Shown here piece by piece: positions 1 to 9,983 of a DNA stretch of 64,000 nt. Source of the stretch: Berberis thunbergii (Eukaryota; Streptophyta; Magnoliopsida; Ranunculales; Berberidaceae); assembly GCA_003290165.1 (NCBI GenBank), contig QNQO01000458.1, positions 1 through 64,000 of the forward strand, written 5' to 3'. The translations under genes were made by a program, and so were the position numbers. Numbering within the stretch: the stretch's first letter is position 1; each line of letters opens with the position of its first letter. The notes below the pieces were generated by a model. That model saw nothing but the letters and a program-made list of their open reading frames with translations. It ran no database searches and was not told the origin of the DNA.

Positions 1-656
1 ATAATAGTCGTGGTTAACTCTCTGCATAACTTAAGCAGGTGAGGCGCAACAGAAGGAGATGTTTCTTATAACAGTCTCCTCCTTAATGGAGATACGTCCG
101 TGGAGGCGTAACTCCCTCCACGACTCTTTTCTGGTGTAACATTCTTCTTCTTCATGAGAGAACTCATGTCGGGCAGAAATTTGGGCTCTGATTTGTTCAG
201 GCCTTGTTCACGTCTTCTCGATGGCAAGCTTGTGTGGGTCGCTGTAATTGGCTTTATTCTTCCTGGGCTTTATTAGTTGACCCAATAGATTGGGCGTTAT
301 ATTCTCGTGATGAGTTTCTATGCCACGTGTATGGTCGTGATGATCGGTCTATTTTGATGTATCATCAACGAGAATCAGGAATCTCAACACTAGGCCAACT
401 CATAAAGCCCGAAGAGGGCCAAACCAAATATAAAACCCAAACATGGCCCATAAAAAAAAGTCATAACTAAAGCCCAAATCCAGGCCCGAACGAACACTCT
501 CATAAAGAATAGAAACATTGCATAAGAAAAGAGTCATGGAAGGAGCTACGCCTCCATGGACGCGTTTTTATAAAGGAAAATACTATTATGAAAAACATCT
601 CTTTCCATTGCGCCACACATGCTTAAGTCACGCAGAGAATTAATCGCAACCATTAT
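1..656. repeat. Large imperfect palindrome made of two head-to-head LTR copies
   Basis: Positions 1-316 read on the minus strand closely match positions about 362-656 read on the plus strand, with the symmetry centre near 338. Matching landmarks are 'cttaagcaggtgaggcgcaa' at about 28-49 against the complement of 'gcgccacacatgcttaag' at 610-627, and the GGGCTTTAT..GTTG blocks near 266-285 and 395-415. The plus arm is the 5' part of the LTR of the element annotated at 338-7365. The minus arm is therefore another LTR copy of the same family facing the opposite way, running off the left edge of the window. Arms look roughly 75-80% alike by eye. Confidence 0.75.
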
Positions 657-844
657 ATAAGGGAAAGGGAGTAATCGACCAAGGTATGCAACTTTAACCG
701 AGTTTTGTCCAGATTTACTTCCGTCTTCAACATAGTTGCCGACTTAAGCATTGGAGTGCATTCGACCACCAAAAAGGGGCTTTTTGGCAGTCTAACATCT
801 GTTTTGCATGTCAAACTCACAAGAGGACGAGATTTGGATTATCA
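350..844 (+). repeat. 5' LTR of the Tat-like element
   Basis: The stretch from about 485 to 844 is repeated at 7001-7365 with scattered substitutions. The sequence from 350 to about 480 is assigned to the LTR only because it forms the inner part of the palindrome with the inverted LTR copy at 1-316. A TATA-like 'cattatataa' lies at 651-660 and is conserved in the 3' copy at 7171-7180. The 3' border is set by the ending 'ttggattatca' just before the primer-binding-like block. Confidence 0.65.
651..660 (+). promoter_or_regulatory. LTR TATA box
   Basis: The sequence 'cattatataa' is conserved at the same place in both LTR copies (651-660 and 7171-7180), in an otherwise diverged neighbourhood. 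It lies roughly 185 bases before the LTR end, a usual position for the LTR promoter. Function is inferred from position only. Confidence 0.5.
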
Positions 845-845
845 G

Positions 846-865
846 TTTGGCACTGACCGTGGGGA
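846..865 (+). other. Primer-binding-site region of the Tat-like element
   Basis: Directly after the 5' LTR the sequence reads 'tttggcactgaccgtgggga'. This resembles the 'tttggcgccgtctgtgggga' block that commonly follows the LTR in plant Ty3/gypsy Tat and Athila elements. The tRNA used cannot be decided from the decayed copy. Confidence 0.55.
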
Positions 866-950
866 ACGACAAATTTCCTTTAAGAAAAGAAGATCCACAG
901 TGACAAAACTCACCAAAATCTTATCAACGATAAACATGCTTTCAGAATAG

Positions 951-3105
951 ATGGAACACTGTACAAACCCTCAACCCAACGACAATCATAGTAACCTTCT
1001 TACTAGCAACACTACATTACCAGCAGCTCGCGATCGAGACCTAGCAGTGATCGCCGGGCCAATTGCATCTGACAGTCAAAATCCACAACATGCAATAGCT
1101 CAAAAAACTGACCCTCGGGTAGATCTACTTATGACCTAGATGAAACACATGATGAAGATGCTGAAAAACTTACTCAAGAGTGCACTCAGTCAGCTGACCC
1201 TATCCAAGTGTCACCCCAACAAAACTCTACCAACCAAACTCAAGAAAGCAATGAGGTTCTTGTAGAACCTCAACAGGGAAATCTCGAAAGCAATGAACTT
1301 CCCCAAGGTAAGACTCCAAAGAGTGGTGGAACACATGTTGAAATCTCGTTCAGGATTGAAATCACGAATCCCAATGTATTGTGCGAGCTAGCCAAGTTGC
1401 CATTCTCTGACGCCCTCATGATAACTCCCATGTCAAAAAAGTTCACCCCACCAAAGTTCGAGGCATATGATGGCACCGTCTACCCAACAGATCATTTGCA
1501 CATTTTAACCATGATGGCGTTAAAGGAGAGTATGGAGTCCATCCTATGCAGAACGTTTTTGACTAGTCCTTACCTTGACAACAATGAACTGGTTCAACGG
1601 CTTACCACCGAGGTCAATAAACTCCTTCAAGTTAGTAGCCATTACCGTTATCACAAGATTCATCGGAAGTCAGCGAATGAGGAAATGACCACACTACCTC
1701 CTTCACATCAAACATAATCCCAAGGAAACGATAAGGGAATGTCATTCATTTTACTAACGTGCTGACTATGATCGAAGGATGCAGCAATGACACGACCACT
1801 GCTACTTTCACCGCCAGACTGAAAAGATGACTATTTTTTATGCTTTCAACTTGGAACCAGTGTTCTAAAAATCGGTCTAGGCGGCCGCCTAGGCGCTAGA
1901 AGGTGGAAAACCGCCCAGATTAATGCCTGGGCGGCTGTCTGGGCGGTCTAGGCGGTCTGGGCGGGGTCTAGGGGCTAGGCGGGTCTGGGCGGCCTAGGCG
2001 GGGTCTAGGCGGTTTGGGAGATTTTTTATTTTTTTATTTTTTTTATTTTTTTATTTTTTTATTTTTTTATTTTTTAATAAGGTTGATTGTGTTCTTATTT
2101 TATTTTTCTTTCCTATTTTTTAGAAATAAACTATTTAATTGTTTTTTAGAAAATCTCGGGAATGGACTTTGATGATGATAATGATGATATGTCTAAATGT
2201 AACGAAGGATGATTACTTAATGGAATTTTCAAAGGATCTGCTGGTACCAATTTTACTAATGTAGATTTTATCAAACATAACTGAGATTATTCATGCAATT
2301 TGAAGAAAAATAAAAGAGTACACAAATTCAAATTTATATAAAGTACCCATCATGACCAACTTCAGTCATTTGAGTTTTAATAAATTTTGTTCACGATTGT
2401 TAATTTTTCATGTTTTTAAATTTTGCATATATATATATATATTGACATTAAATTGGATGTAATTGATAAGGTATTATGCTTAACTTTTGTAAATTATTAA
2501 AGTTATAATACAAAACCTAAGACCGCCTAGGCCCCTGGGCGCTAGGCACCTGCTCGCCGCCCGCCCAGCGCCTAGCGATTTTTAGAACACTGCTTGGAAC
2601 CCAAAAAAAAAATTGTGATTCTGTTGAAAACCGCCCAAAAACACATTACTCTCGAGGATATGAAAACTGTTAGGAAGAAAAATGACCACGAAAGAGAAAA
2701 CACTCAAAGAAGCAGGAAAATGAGGGAGGAAAAAAGAAGAGATGACGTACCCTGGGAGGATAATATTCAGTAAAAAAGGCATCTGACCAGTGGGAGGCCC
2801 AAATCCAACTAGCAAGAGTGTGGAAAGTTGTAGTCGGCAAGGCCTAGATACGAGCGGATAACAAGTGTGATGAAAAATACATACACAACCTTGAAAACGA
2901 GTCGGGCCAATATACTAAAACACATGGCGAAATGGGAAGACGTCAACTAGCCACTCAGAATGAGAGGAGACCCAAAACGGAAATATAAAAACAAGTACTG
3001 TTCCTTCCACGAGGATCACGGGCACGATACCGAACACCATTACAATCTAAAAGATGAAATTGAGCATTGAGTTCAGAGAGGACGACTCGACAAATTCATT
3101 GGAAT
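951..3105 (+). pseudogene. Ty3/gypsy gag remnant, split by a hAT insertion
   Basis: The plus strand codes in pieces: 951-1139 (N-terminal, acidic and polar, no known domain), 1208-1717 and about 2601-3105. The middle piece has the plant gypsy gag core, with 'PPKFEAYDGT' followed by a DHLH-like segment and a basic, hydrophobic helix. The last piece contains 'KYCSFHEDHGHDTEHHY', the zinc-knuckle-like region that precedes protease in this group, then 'GRLDKFI'. The reading frame is broken by stops at about 1140, 1718, 2820-2870 and 3069, and by the 735-bp hAT element at 1858-2592. Capsid assembly would be its original role. It is not functional here, and no protease follows it. Confidence 0.7.
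1858..2592. mobile_element. Non-autonomous hAT element (735 bp) with 8-bp TSD
   Basis: The element starts CAGTGTTCTAAAAATCG and ends with the exact inverse complement at 2576-2592. It is flanked by a perfect 8-bp duplication, cttggaac, at 1850-1857 and 2593-2600. The 8-bp target-site duplication and the CAGTG ends are hallmarks of the hAT superfamily. Inside each end lie GC-rich subterminal tracts built on 'ctaggcgg' and its complement (about 1875-2010 and 2521-2575). The middle is AT-rich, with a run of repeated 'ttttttta' at about 2027-2075. No transposase coding sequence is recognisable. It interrupts the gag remnant. Confidence 0.85.
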
Positions 3106-4002
3106 GCCAGACAAACAACTCAAAGGAAAAGAAAAAGCCACACACCACTACGAGATCAAAAGAATAACACAGGGAACTAATACACACCCTACACTGCATA
3201 GCCGGATAGAACAAAACGATCAACTCAACTGAAGAAGCAACCGAAAACACCACACACTCGAGCTGATTTATATCGAAGTATGAGTATTAACGCCGAACGA
3301 AGCCAAACTAACCAATATACTGATTCACGGTAAAAGAACATGGAGAAGCTTGCACCAATCAACTAGCACAATTTGAAGACCCTACTTAATTACAGATGCA
3401 AGCCTGACCCAAATTACCAACTGCAAAATTGAAGACAATAACATACTCGATTAAACCTCGACAGTTGGAGCTACTGTGAGCATGATTGGACAATTTGGCA
3501 CCGATGTGAGTATATGATTGGACAATTTGGCACCGATGTGAGTATGATTGGACAATTAAACACTGCTCAGTTACCGAGTCAGAAAGCACCCTGAGTCCAT
3601 TAGCTATAATAACATATCCAAGGAACGATGAGATGTAACAAACAAATGAAACCAATAGAAAATTCGGCAATTTGAAGACATAGGCGATGCGAGACAAAGC
3701 AACAAAGATGTAAATCTAACAACACGAGGATCAACATCAATCAAGCAAATGTCAGAAGGATGAAGCAAACCACTCTACAACCTAGCGTAACTTTTTCAAG
3801 AAAAATAACCACTAGGGTTGGTTAGAATACCCAAAAAAGGAATATCAATAAAATTATAAGTTAGGAATCCCCATCTTGCGCATGAACAACAAAATAAAGG
3901 CATCAAAACTCGATAACACGGAGCAATCAACATATCAAGCAAAAAAAAAGCAGGACACGAGTCATACATATACAATAAATTTCTGGTCTGATCAACCACG
4001 AA
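3106..4002. other. Non-coding remainder of the Tat-like element
   Basis: This stretch follows the gag remnant and should hold protease and the start of pol in a complete element. Reading all frames I see no DTG/DSG protease motif and no RT motif. A short 26-base unit around 'gattggacaatttggcaccgatgtgagtat' occurs two to three times at 3483-3560. Otherwise nothing can be supported. Confidence 0.4.
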
Positions 4003-4790
4003 GTGAAAGTTGGAGGAATGAGTCAACTTAATCAAATAACAAAACTTCGGTTTGACTTATACATCAAACCAACAAAGTAAAAGTTGGACGAACGAGTCAA
4101 CTTATTCAAATAAAGAACTTCGGGTTGATTGGCACGTCAAACCTATGAAGTAAAAGTTGGACGAACGAGTCAACTCATTCAAATAAAAAGTACTTCGGGT
4201 TGGCTAATGTGTCAAACCAACAAAGTAAAAGTTGGACGAATGAGTCAACTTATTCAAATAAAGAAATTTGGGTTGATTGACACGTCTAAACTACAAAGTA
4301 AAAGTTGGACAAACGAGTCAACTTATTCACATAAAAATCTTCGAGTTGATTGATATGTCAAACCAATGAAGTAAAAGTTGGACGAATGAGTCAAATTACT
4401 CAAATAAAGAACTTTGGGTTGACTAGTACGTCAAACCAATGAAGTAAAAATTGGACAATCAAGTCAACTTACTCAAAAGAACTTTGGGTTGACTGATACG
4501 TCGAACCAATGAAGTAAAAGTTGGATGAACAAGTCAACTTATTCAAATAAAGAACTTCGGGCTGACTAGTACGTCAAACCAACGAAGTAAAAGTTGGACA
4601 ATTGAGTTAATTAAATAAAAAAAAGCTTCGGGTGGACTAGTACGTCAAACCAATGAAGTAAAAGTTGGATGAATGAGTCAACTTAGTCAAATAAGGAACT
4701 TCGAGTTGACTGATACGTCGAATCAACAAAGTAAAAGTTGGATGAACGAACCAACTTGTTCATAAAAACTTCGAGACAATCAATACGAGA
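4003..4790 (+). repeat. 73-75 bp tandem repeat array, about 10-11 copies
   Basis: The unit reads approximately 'aagtaaaagttggacgaa' + 'cgagtcaacttattcaaata' + 'aagaacttcgggttgact' + 'gatacgtcaaaccaatg'. Copies start near 4005, 4077, 4149, 4224, 4297, 4369, 4441, 4513, 4585, 4657 and 4728, with small indels and about 10-20% divergence. The array lies between the gag remnant and the antisense ORFs, where pol would be expected. Tandem arrays in the untranslated region near the 3' LTR are described for Tat/Ogre-type elements. Confidence 0.85.
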
Positions 4791-5209
4791 CAAAAGTCAA
4801 GACGAAAAAAGTGAACTTGCTTAAATAAACTCTTAGTCAAAGGGCACATCAGAAAGAACGAATAAAGTCAACCTATTTCGGGGAAACCGTTGCGTCAAAG
4901 CATAAAAGTGGCCATAAAGGAATTAAGATCAAGAAATTTAGACATGATTAAAATACAGCCATAAGGACCTCCTGACCAATTGAAAGGATGAACAGAGGAT
5001 ACATATTTCAACTTACTTCGACAACTACGACTGACGTAAAAAAGGTATAAGCAACATGCAACGAGTCAACAAGACAGATAACGACTATGATGAAAAAACA
5101 TGCAAATAAGAATACCAAAAAGAAAAGTTCTTTTCATTAACAAAACTATTTTGTTACATCCGGGGAAGAAGATAAAGGAGTGGGAAATAAAACAAAGGCA
5201 ACCACAACA
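4791..5209. other. Non-coding spacer in the Tat-like element
   Basis: Between the tandem array and the antisense ORFs I see only AT-rich, purine-biased sequence, with a possible 'catgaaaaaacatgcaaataag' near the end. No domain can be supported. Confidence 0.3.
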
Positions 5210-6747
5210 TTATCTGCATAAGGGGATGAAACTCTCTTTGGAAGGAGAAAAAAGCAATCGCTCTTCAACCACTGGAGCGCTCGAAGGGTTTGGAACACCT
5301 TTTTCATTGTCATCATATTCGAAACCTTGATCAACCAAATGATGGTGCTTAGAAAAATCAACACCAAGCCCCTCGATATAATAAAAAAGCTCAATCCACC
5401 CATCAACAACTCGCTTCCAATCTTCCACCTGCACAATGCGAAGCTTGTCTTTGGCAACATAAAGTTCATTTTTAGCCGCAATAAGTCGTCCCTCAATGGT
5501 GGTAAGCAACATGGAAGTATCTGCCATGACCTTGTCAAGCTCAGCTGTTAACTGCTCCAACTGTTTCTCAGTAACAACACGATTAATGGATTACTCAATC
5601 ACAACATGTGCAGCCTTATCATAAGCAGCCTTCTCAATAGACAACTCATTCTCCACATCACGCAAACACGCACAGACTCCATCCAACTTGGTTCTCAAGG
5701 GCTCGAGCTCAACTGCTAACTTATCGCGCACACCTTCTGCTTCAATCAACGAGGCCCGAACAACCCTAGCGGCGTTCTCCAGCTCTGTGCATCATGCTTT
5801 CAACACATCGAATTGAGAGAGGACGTGAGAAAATACCAGCAACAACACTGCAAACTTTCTCTCCAAAGAAGCCACCTTATTCATTCCATCCATTATTCGC
5901 TTAAGACCGTAATCAATACGAGCGTTCAGATCCAATACGGGCATCGAAGGTCTTTCCACTGATCGCCCGCGCCATTCATTTATCAGCTTGTGCGCACCAT
6001 CTTGCACATCAAGTTGAGTAAACAAGCAAAACTTTTCATCTGATTTGATATGGATATCTTTCCAGTTGGGCTCAGCCCAGCTAATCTGTGGATGAAAAAT
6101 ACGCGGATCAGAAAGCACAGAAGAACCATCCCCAATAACCGGAAAGGTAGATGAAATGGCAGTAATAGAAAAATTACTCTTGCCTTCCCGGGGCGGAACA
6201 TAACAAGAAGTAATGGCATCAGGAGCAAGGGAGCAAAACGAGTGGGAGAAAAAACTAAGAATCATGCCGTATCACTGAAATTAATGGAAGGAGACCGAGG
6301 AGGAAGAACCTCAAAACTCTGACCACTACCGACAACCTGTTTAGATTACCCCATTGCCAGCTAAAACATCTTGTCATCGATGGCCTGAGGATCATCGTTA
6401 GACTATTCAACAATGTTCGAAACACATAGGCGGAAATAAACCTATTTTCATTATCGTCCAACAAACAAGTTGTCTCTTTCTTGCTCATTTCCAACACCAG
6501 CCTCAACCTCCTTGAGGGATACGTGATCCTCTTCTATAACATCATTACCAGAAAGAATCGGAAGAGATGCTGTCAGAGTAGCACCACGAGTAGAAAACTG
6601 TTTCTTCTTCGAAACCCGACCAGGGTCTACCAACAATCGCTTCAACGGACTAGTGGGCCTCAAAAGCTCCTTCTTCTCGAAAGCTGAGCCAACGACATTA
6701 ATGCAGACATGAGCATTGAGGTCCGTAACGCGCCTTTCTGAACTCAC
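5210..6747 (-). pseudogene. Antisense coiled-coil ORF(s) of the Tat-like element
   Basis: Minus-strand coding potential runs from 6747 down to 5210 in frame-shifted blocks (6747-6451, 6506-6255, 6265-5792, about 5791-5570, 5560-5210). The C-terminal half is rich in Leu, Glu, Lys and Ala at heptad spacing, for example 'ELEPLRTKLDGV' near 5700, 'ENELSIEKAAYDKA' near 5640 and 'EQLTAELDKVMAD' at about 5560-5520; a coiled coil is likely. The tail is acidic (DFSKHHHLVDQGFEYDD). This resembles the uncharacterised coiled-coil proteins often annotated as plant transposon proteins. Its place, antisense and just before the 3' LTR, fits the extra antisense ORF of Tat elements. No catalytic motif is visible. 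Stops at about 5805 and 5590 and several frame changes suggest it is dead. Confidence 0.55.
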
Positions 6748-7000
6748 TTCCCAATCAATGCTAGTACCACTAACGCCAGTAAGAGTAGCGCGAGTGGCAA
6801 CTCCTTAGCACGGATCTAGTAAGCATAGCTCGCTCCGCTTCGTTCATAGTGTACAAACTGCTACGCTCCAAGATGTCCTCAAAGAGAATGCCTCCATAGA
6901 AAACATAGGAAACTTCAAGAATTGGCCACTGACCCTCCGCTCATCCGCAGTTAACTGTAGATCCTTCCGTTTATTAGGAACTCGAAACGACCACAAATTC

Positions 7001-7365
7001 GAGCCCGAACGAGCTCTCTCATAAAGAAGAGAAACATTGCATAAGAAAAAAGTCGTGGAAAGAGTTACACCTCCATGGACACGTCTTCATAAAGGAGGTG
7101 ACTGTTATAAAGAACAAATCTCCTTCTGTTGCACCTCACATGCTTCATCGCGTAGAAAATTATTCGTGTACATTATATAAGGTAAAAGGAACAATCAATC
7201 AAGGTATGCAACTTTAACTTAATTTTGTCTAGATTTACTTCATTATTTAACAGAGTTGCTGACTTAAGCATCGGAGTGCCTTCGGCCACAAAAAATGTGG
7301 TTTTTGGCAGTCTAACATCTGTTTTGTAAGTCAAACTCACAGGAGGACAAGATTTGGACGCATCA
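7001..7365 (+). repeat. 3' LTR of the Tat-like element (5'-truncated or diverged)
   Basis: This direct repeat matches 485-844, from 'gcccgaacga' to 'gatttgga..catca', with a conserved TATA at 7171-7180. The bases upstream (about 6850-7000) do not match the first part of the 5' LTR, so the copy is either truncated or replaced there. The right border coincides with the start of LINE RNase H coding sequence on the minus strand, so the element appears to have inserted in, or been joined to, the LINE. Confidence 0.65.
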
Positions 7366-7375
7366 TTGTCCATTT

Positions 7376-7631
7376 GAATAAGATCTATAATTTCATTTAA
7401 AGCATCGTCATACCTTTGATGCCGCTGGTTGTGAAAACCCCTTGCCGCTAATCTATTTGCCACCGCGTTAGCTTCTCTAAAAGCATGGTCAACCCGTACT
7501 ATCATCCCTTCACACACATCTTCTATTTTCTTTCGCCAAGAAACTAGGGACCAATGAAGCTTGTACTCTATATAAAACCACTTCCACACCAACAAGGAAT
7601 CAGACTGCACTTGAATGTGCATCATCCCCAT
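7376..7631 (-). pseudogene. LINE RNase H domain (RVT_3 type)
   Basis: The minus-strand reading has 'HIQVQSDSLLVWKW', matching the second catalytic Asp region (E.DS..vv) of the plant RNase H-like domain. It then has a 'LHWSLVSWRKKIEDV' helix and 'VDHAFREANAVANRLAARG', the classic V.HvpREaN.vAD.LA.rG ending. The usual Asp in 'AD.LA' is Asn here. The N-terminal part (DGS...GGxG) lies upstream at about 7,650-7,830 in broken frames. Homology ends at about 7,376, next to the LTR border, although the open frame happens to continue to 7173 inside the LTR. Confidence 0.7.
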
Positions 7632-8159
7632 TTCTTTGCATATTTGTAGGCCAATTAAAAGAGCCCTAGTTTCAGTTGAATTGTTTAATCATGCCCCTAA
7701 GAAAAAGTGAAAACCTACCAGGAAATTACCCAGCTCATCTTTAATTACTCCTCCTCTGCAACTAACACCATTTCTAGTGTCCCATCGATATTCAAAGCCA
7801 TTGCACCTTCGTCGGGTTTAATCTAGTTGATTACAATGAGGGGACGCATTCTCATGTTTATTCTCTAGCAGCCCAAAATTTTCAAAATAAAATCTAAGTT
7901 CTCATTGCTCAATTTTTTTAGACAAAGTCAAGGCTCAATCTCCCTAATCCATCTCCTGATTTTCAAAATAATAAAGATTGATTCATGCCTTCTATTTCAT
8001 ATTTTCTCAAGTTTCTTTCGAACCATATTTCCTAGCAAGATATTATGGGAATCAAATTCAATAGCATACTCATTTGAGAATTTTTACTAGCTACTGATCC
8101 CCATCTCTGAAATAAATCTCTCACTAAGTCACAACCTTTCATGTTAACATTGCAAAGTG

Positions 8160-9980
8160 AGTCCACAGTCTCAAGCTAGCTCGCTATGGAAGAAAAGATG
8201 AGGCAAACTCTCTGAATCATGTCGGTTGCAACAATGACACTTCGGGGCCAATTTAAAAGCACATCTTTGGGCAACCGAGTCAACAACTACCGTTTCAAAT
8301 AAAAGCTTCCAAGCAAAAATAGAAATTTTCCTTGGGATGAAATGCTTCCATGGAAATTTGCTACGAGGGATTGATCACCTGATGCTTTGGTCAAATCAAT
8401 TCATATGCCGAATTTAGTAAAAACTTTCCACTATTTTCTAGCATCCAAATCCTGTTGTGTTTGGCCTCATTAACAATTGACCTTAATTTCAGCGCAAACG
8501 TTTGCAAGGAACACTTGTTGTCGTAGTTCTGATGCTATGCCCTGATTATGAAAGTTGCATGCCTCCTTTAGAGATATGAACCTAGCTTCTTGTGGGACTT
8601 CCATTAAAGAGCTCAACATACCAAACCCACTCCAATCTTCACACTGAAAACTTACTAAGCTATTACCAATATTCCAGGTCAATTGCTTAACAATCACATC
8701 CAATTCGTTAGAACATTTCCGTTGATAATTTAGAAGCATCTATTCTCAACGAGTTAAGTGCTAATGGCAGATTTTCAGTCAAGTATTTGGCTCTCATGAA
8801 ATCCCCCCATACAAAATTTGATTTAACAACCCGCCATAAAGATTTCATGCGAAATGAGCGTAAAAACATGCACTAAGCTCCTTATTGCCAGCCCCCTTCT
8901 TCAATGGGAAAACACACTTTCAACTAAGAAACCTACTTCCTTTTCTTTTTACCTGGACTCTCCCAAAATAAACGAAGCAAACAATTTCTCAATTTTCTCA
9001 GCAATGATGCGGATTGGGATATGAACAATTTAATTAAAACCAGAACCAGCTTCTTCCCTCCTTGCGACAATAATTATTCCCTTTCCATCCATCAATTTTC
9101 ATTCTGACCTTGTTTACAAGTTCCTCATGTACACAATTTTGTTTTGACCTGAACTCCTTTGAGTTGAAAACTTCTCATACTTTTAATCATATTTCTTGGA
9201 GACATCAAATGAGCTCTTGTTGGAATTTACTCTTTGACTAGAATTTTCACAATACTTTTGAAGTAGTTTCAAGCAAGCCTTCAATGAAGATTTTTTCCCA
9301 TTCAAGAAAATAAGAGCAGTGTCAACATACAATGAATGGGATACTTGTGGGTATCTCTTTGGTGATGAGAAATATTCAATATTGCCATTCTAGAATTCAA
9401 GTTTCAATTTTTGAGGATCGATCTCCCCGCCTTAAAGCCGTGAAAATACGAACTTTGAAATAAAACTGAATAATAAGAATTCGTCACACAGTTTTTAACA
9501 AGCTCGGTCCACCTCTATATGAAATCAAACTTTCCTAATACTCTCAAACTCTAACACAAAATCTTTGAAAAAAAATCTTGTACGTAACATTATATATATT
9601 AATATCTGATAAGTGAAGGGGGTAGTTCTATTCTGGAATCATGGTGATATAGTTTGAATTTAAGGAAACTGTAATTGTTACCTTCGAAAAATACTAAAGT
9701 TGCAGTATAAATATCTTGTTTCACCACCTCCCAGCAAGATTGAACAAAGTGGACTTGGAGTCCTCTCCACAGAAATATCAAAAACTGCTTGTTTGACTTC
9801 ATCCAATGTAGGCAGAGCCACTAAAAACTCATATTTTTCCCTCTGTTGCAATATTTTCCAAGAGTGAATCATGTAAATGATATCCTTCTGCAAATAATGC
9901 CTCATGGAAATATTGAATAGCCTCATCATGGATCTCTTCTAGGTTGTCCGACCATCACCCATCCCTCTAGTGGAAACCTT
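8160..9980 (-). pseudogene. LINE reverse transcriptase and zf-RVT region
   Basis: On the minus strand, 9929-9678 has 'LPTLDEVKQAVFDI', the conserved block before the RT fingers (PT.eEVk.AVF.i). Near 9,333-9,200 the sequence 'YVDTALIF' occupies the place of the catalytic YADD, followed by a 'YCENSSQRVNSNKSSF' block (Y...SGq.vN..KS). Two catalytic residues are therefore altered (ADD to VDT). At 8,395-8,170 'PWKHFIPRKISIFAWKLL' and 'CHCCNRHDSESLPHLFF' form the zf-RVT domain (P.Ki..FaWrl...C..C....E...HLF). Frame breaks between the blocks are frequent. Confidence 0.65.
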
Positions 9981-9983
9981 TGA

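Larger units (their letters stand above)
338..7365 (+). mobile_element. Decayed, pol-less Tat-like Ty3/gypsy LTR retrotransposon
   Basis: Two direct repeats bound the element: an LTR ending near 844 and a second copy at 7001-7365, sharing the run from 'cccgaacga..tctctcataaag' to 'acaagatttgga'. A primer-binding-like block follows the first LTR, then a gag remnant on the plus strand, a 73-bp tandem array and minus-strand ORFs. I find no protease, reverse transcriptase or integrase motif between the gag zinc-finger region (about 3,000-3,105) and the 3' LTR, so the element looks non-autonomous. Antisense ORFs near the 3' LTR are known in the Tat lineage (for example Grande); assignment to Tat is inferred from that layout and from the gag. 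The left LTR border is uncertain because of the palindrome, and the first ~150 bases of the 5' LTR have no counterpart before 7001. Confidence 0.7.

Noticed and set aside
204..470. 88-codon plus-strand frame near the left edge
   Set aside because: It crosses the centre of the LTR palindrome and has no recognisable product.
7173..7375. Extension of the LINE RNase H frame into the LTR
   Set aside because: The homology to RNase H ends at about 7,376 and the remaining open frame lies inside the LTR, which is repeated at 485-844 without any LINE sequence.
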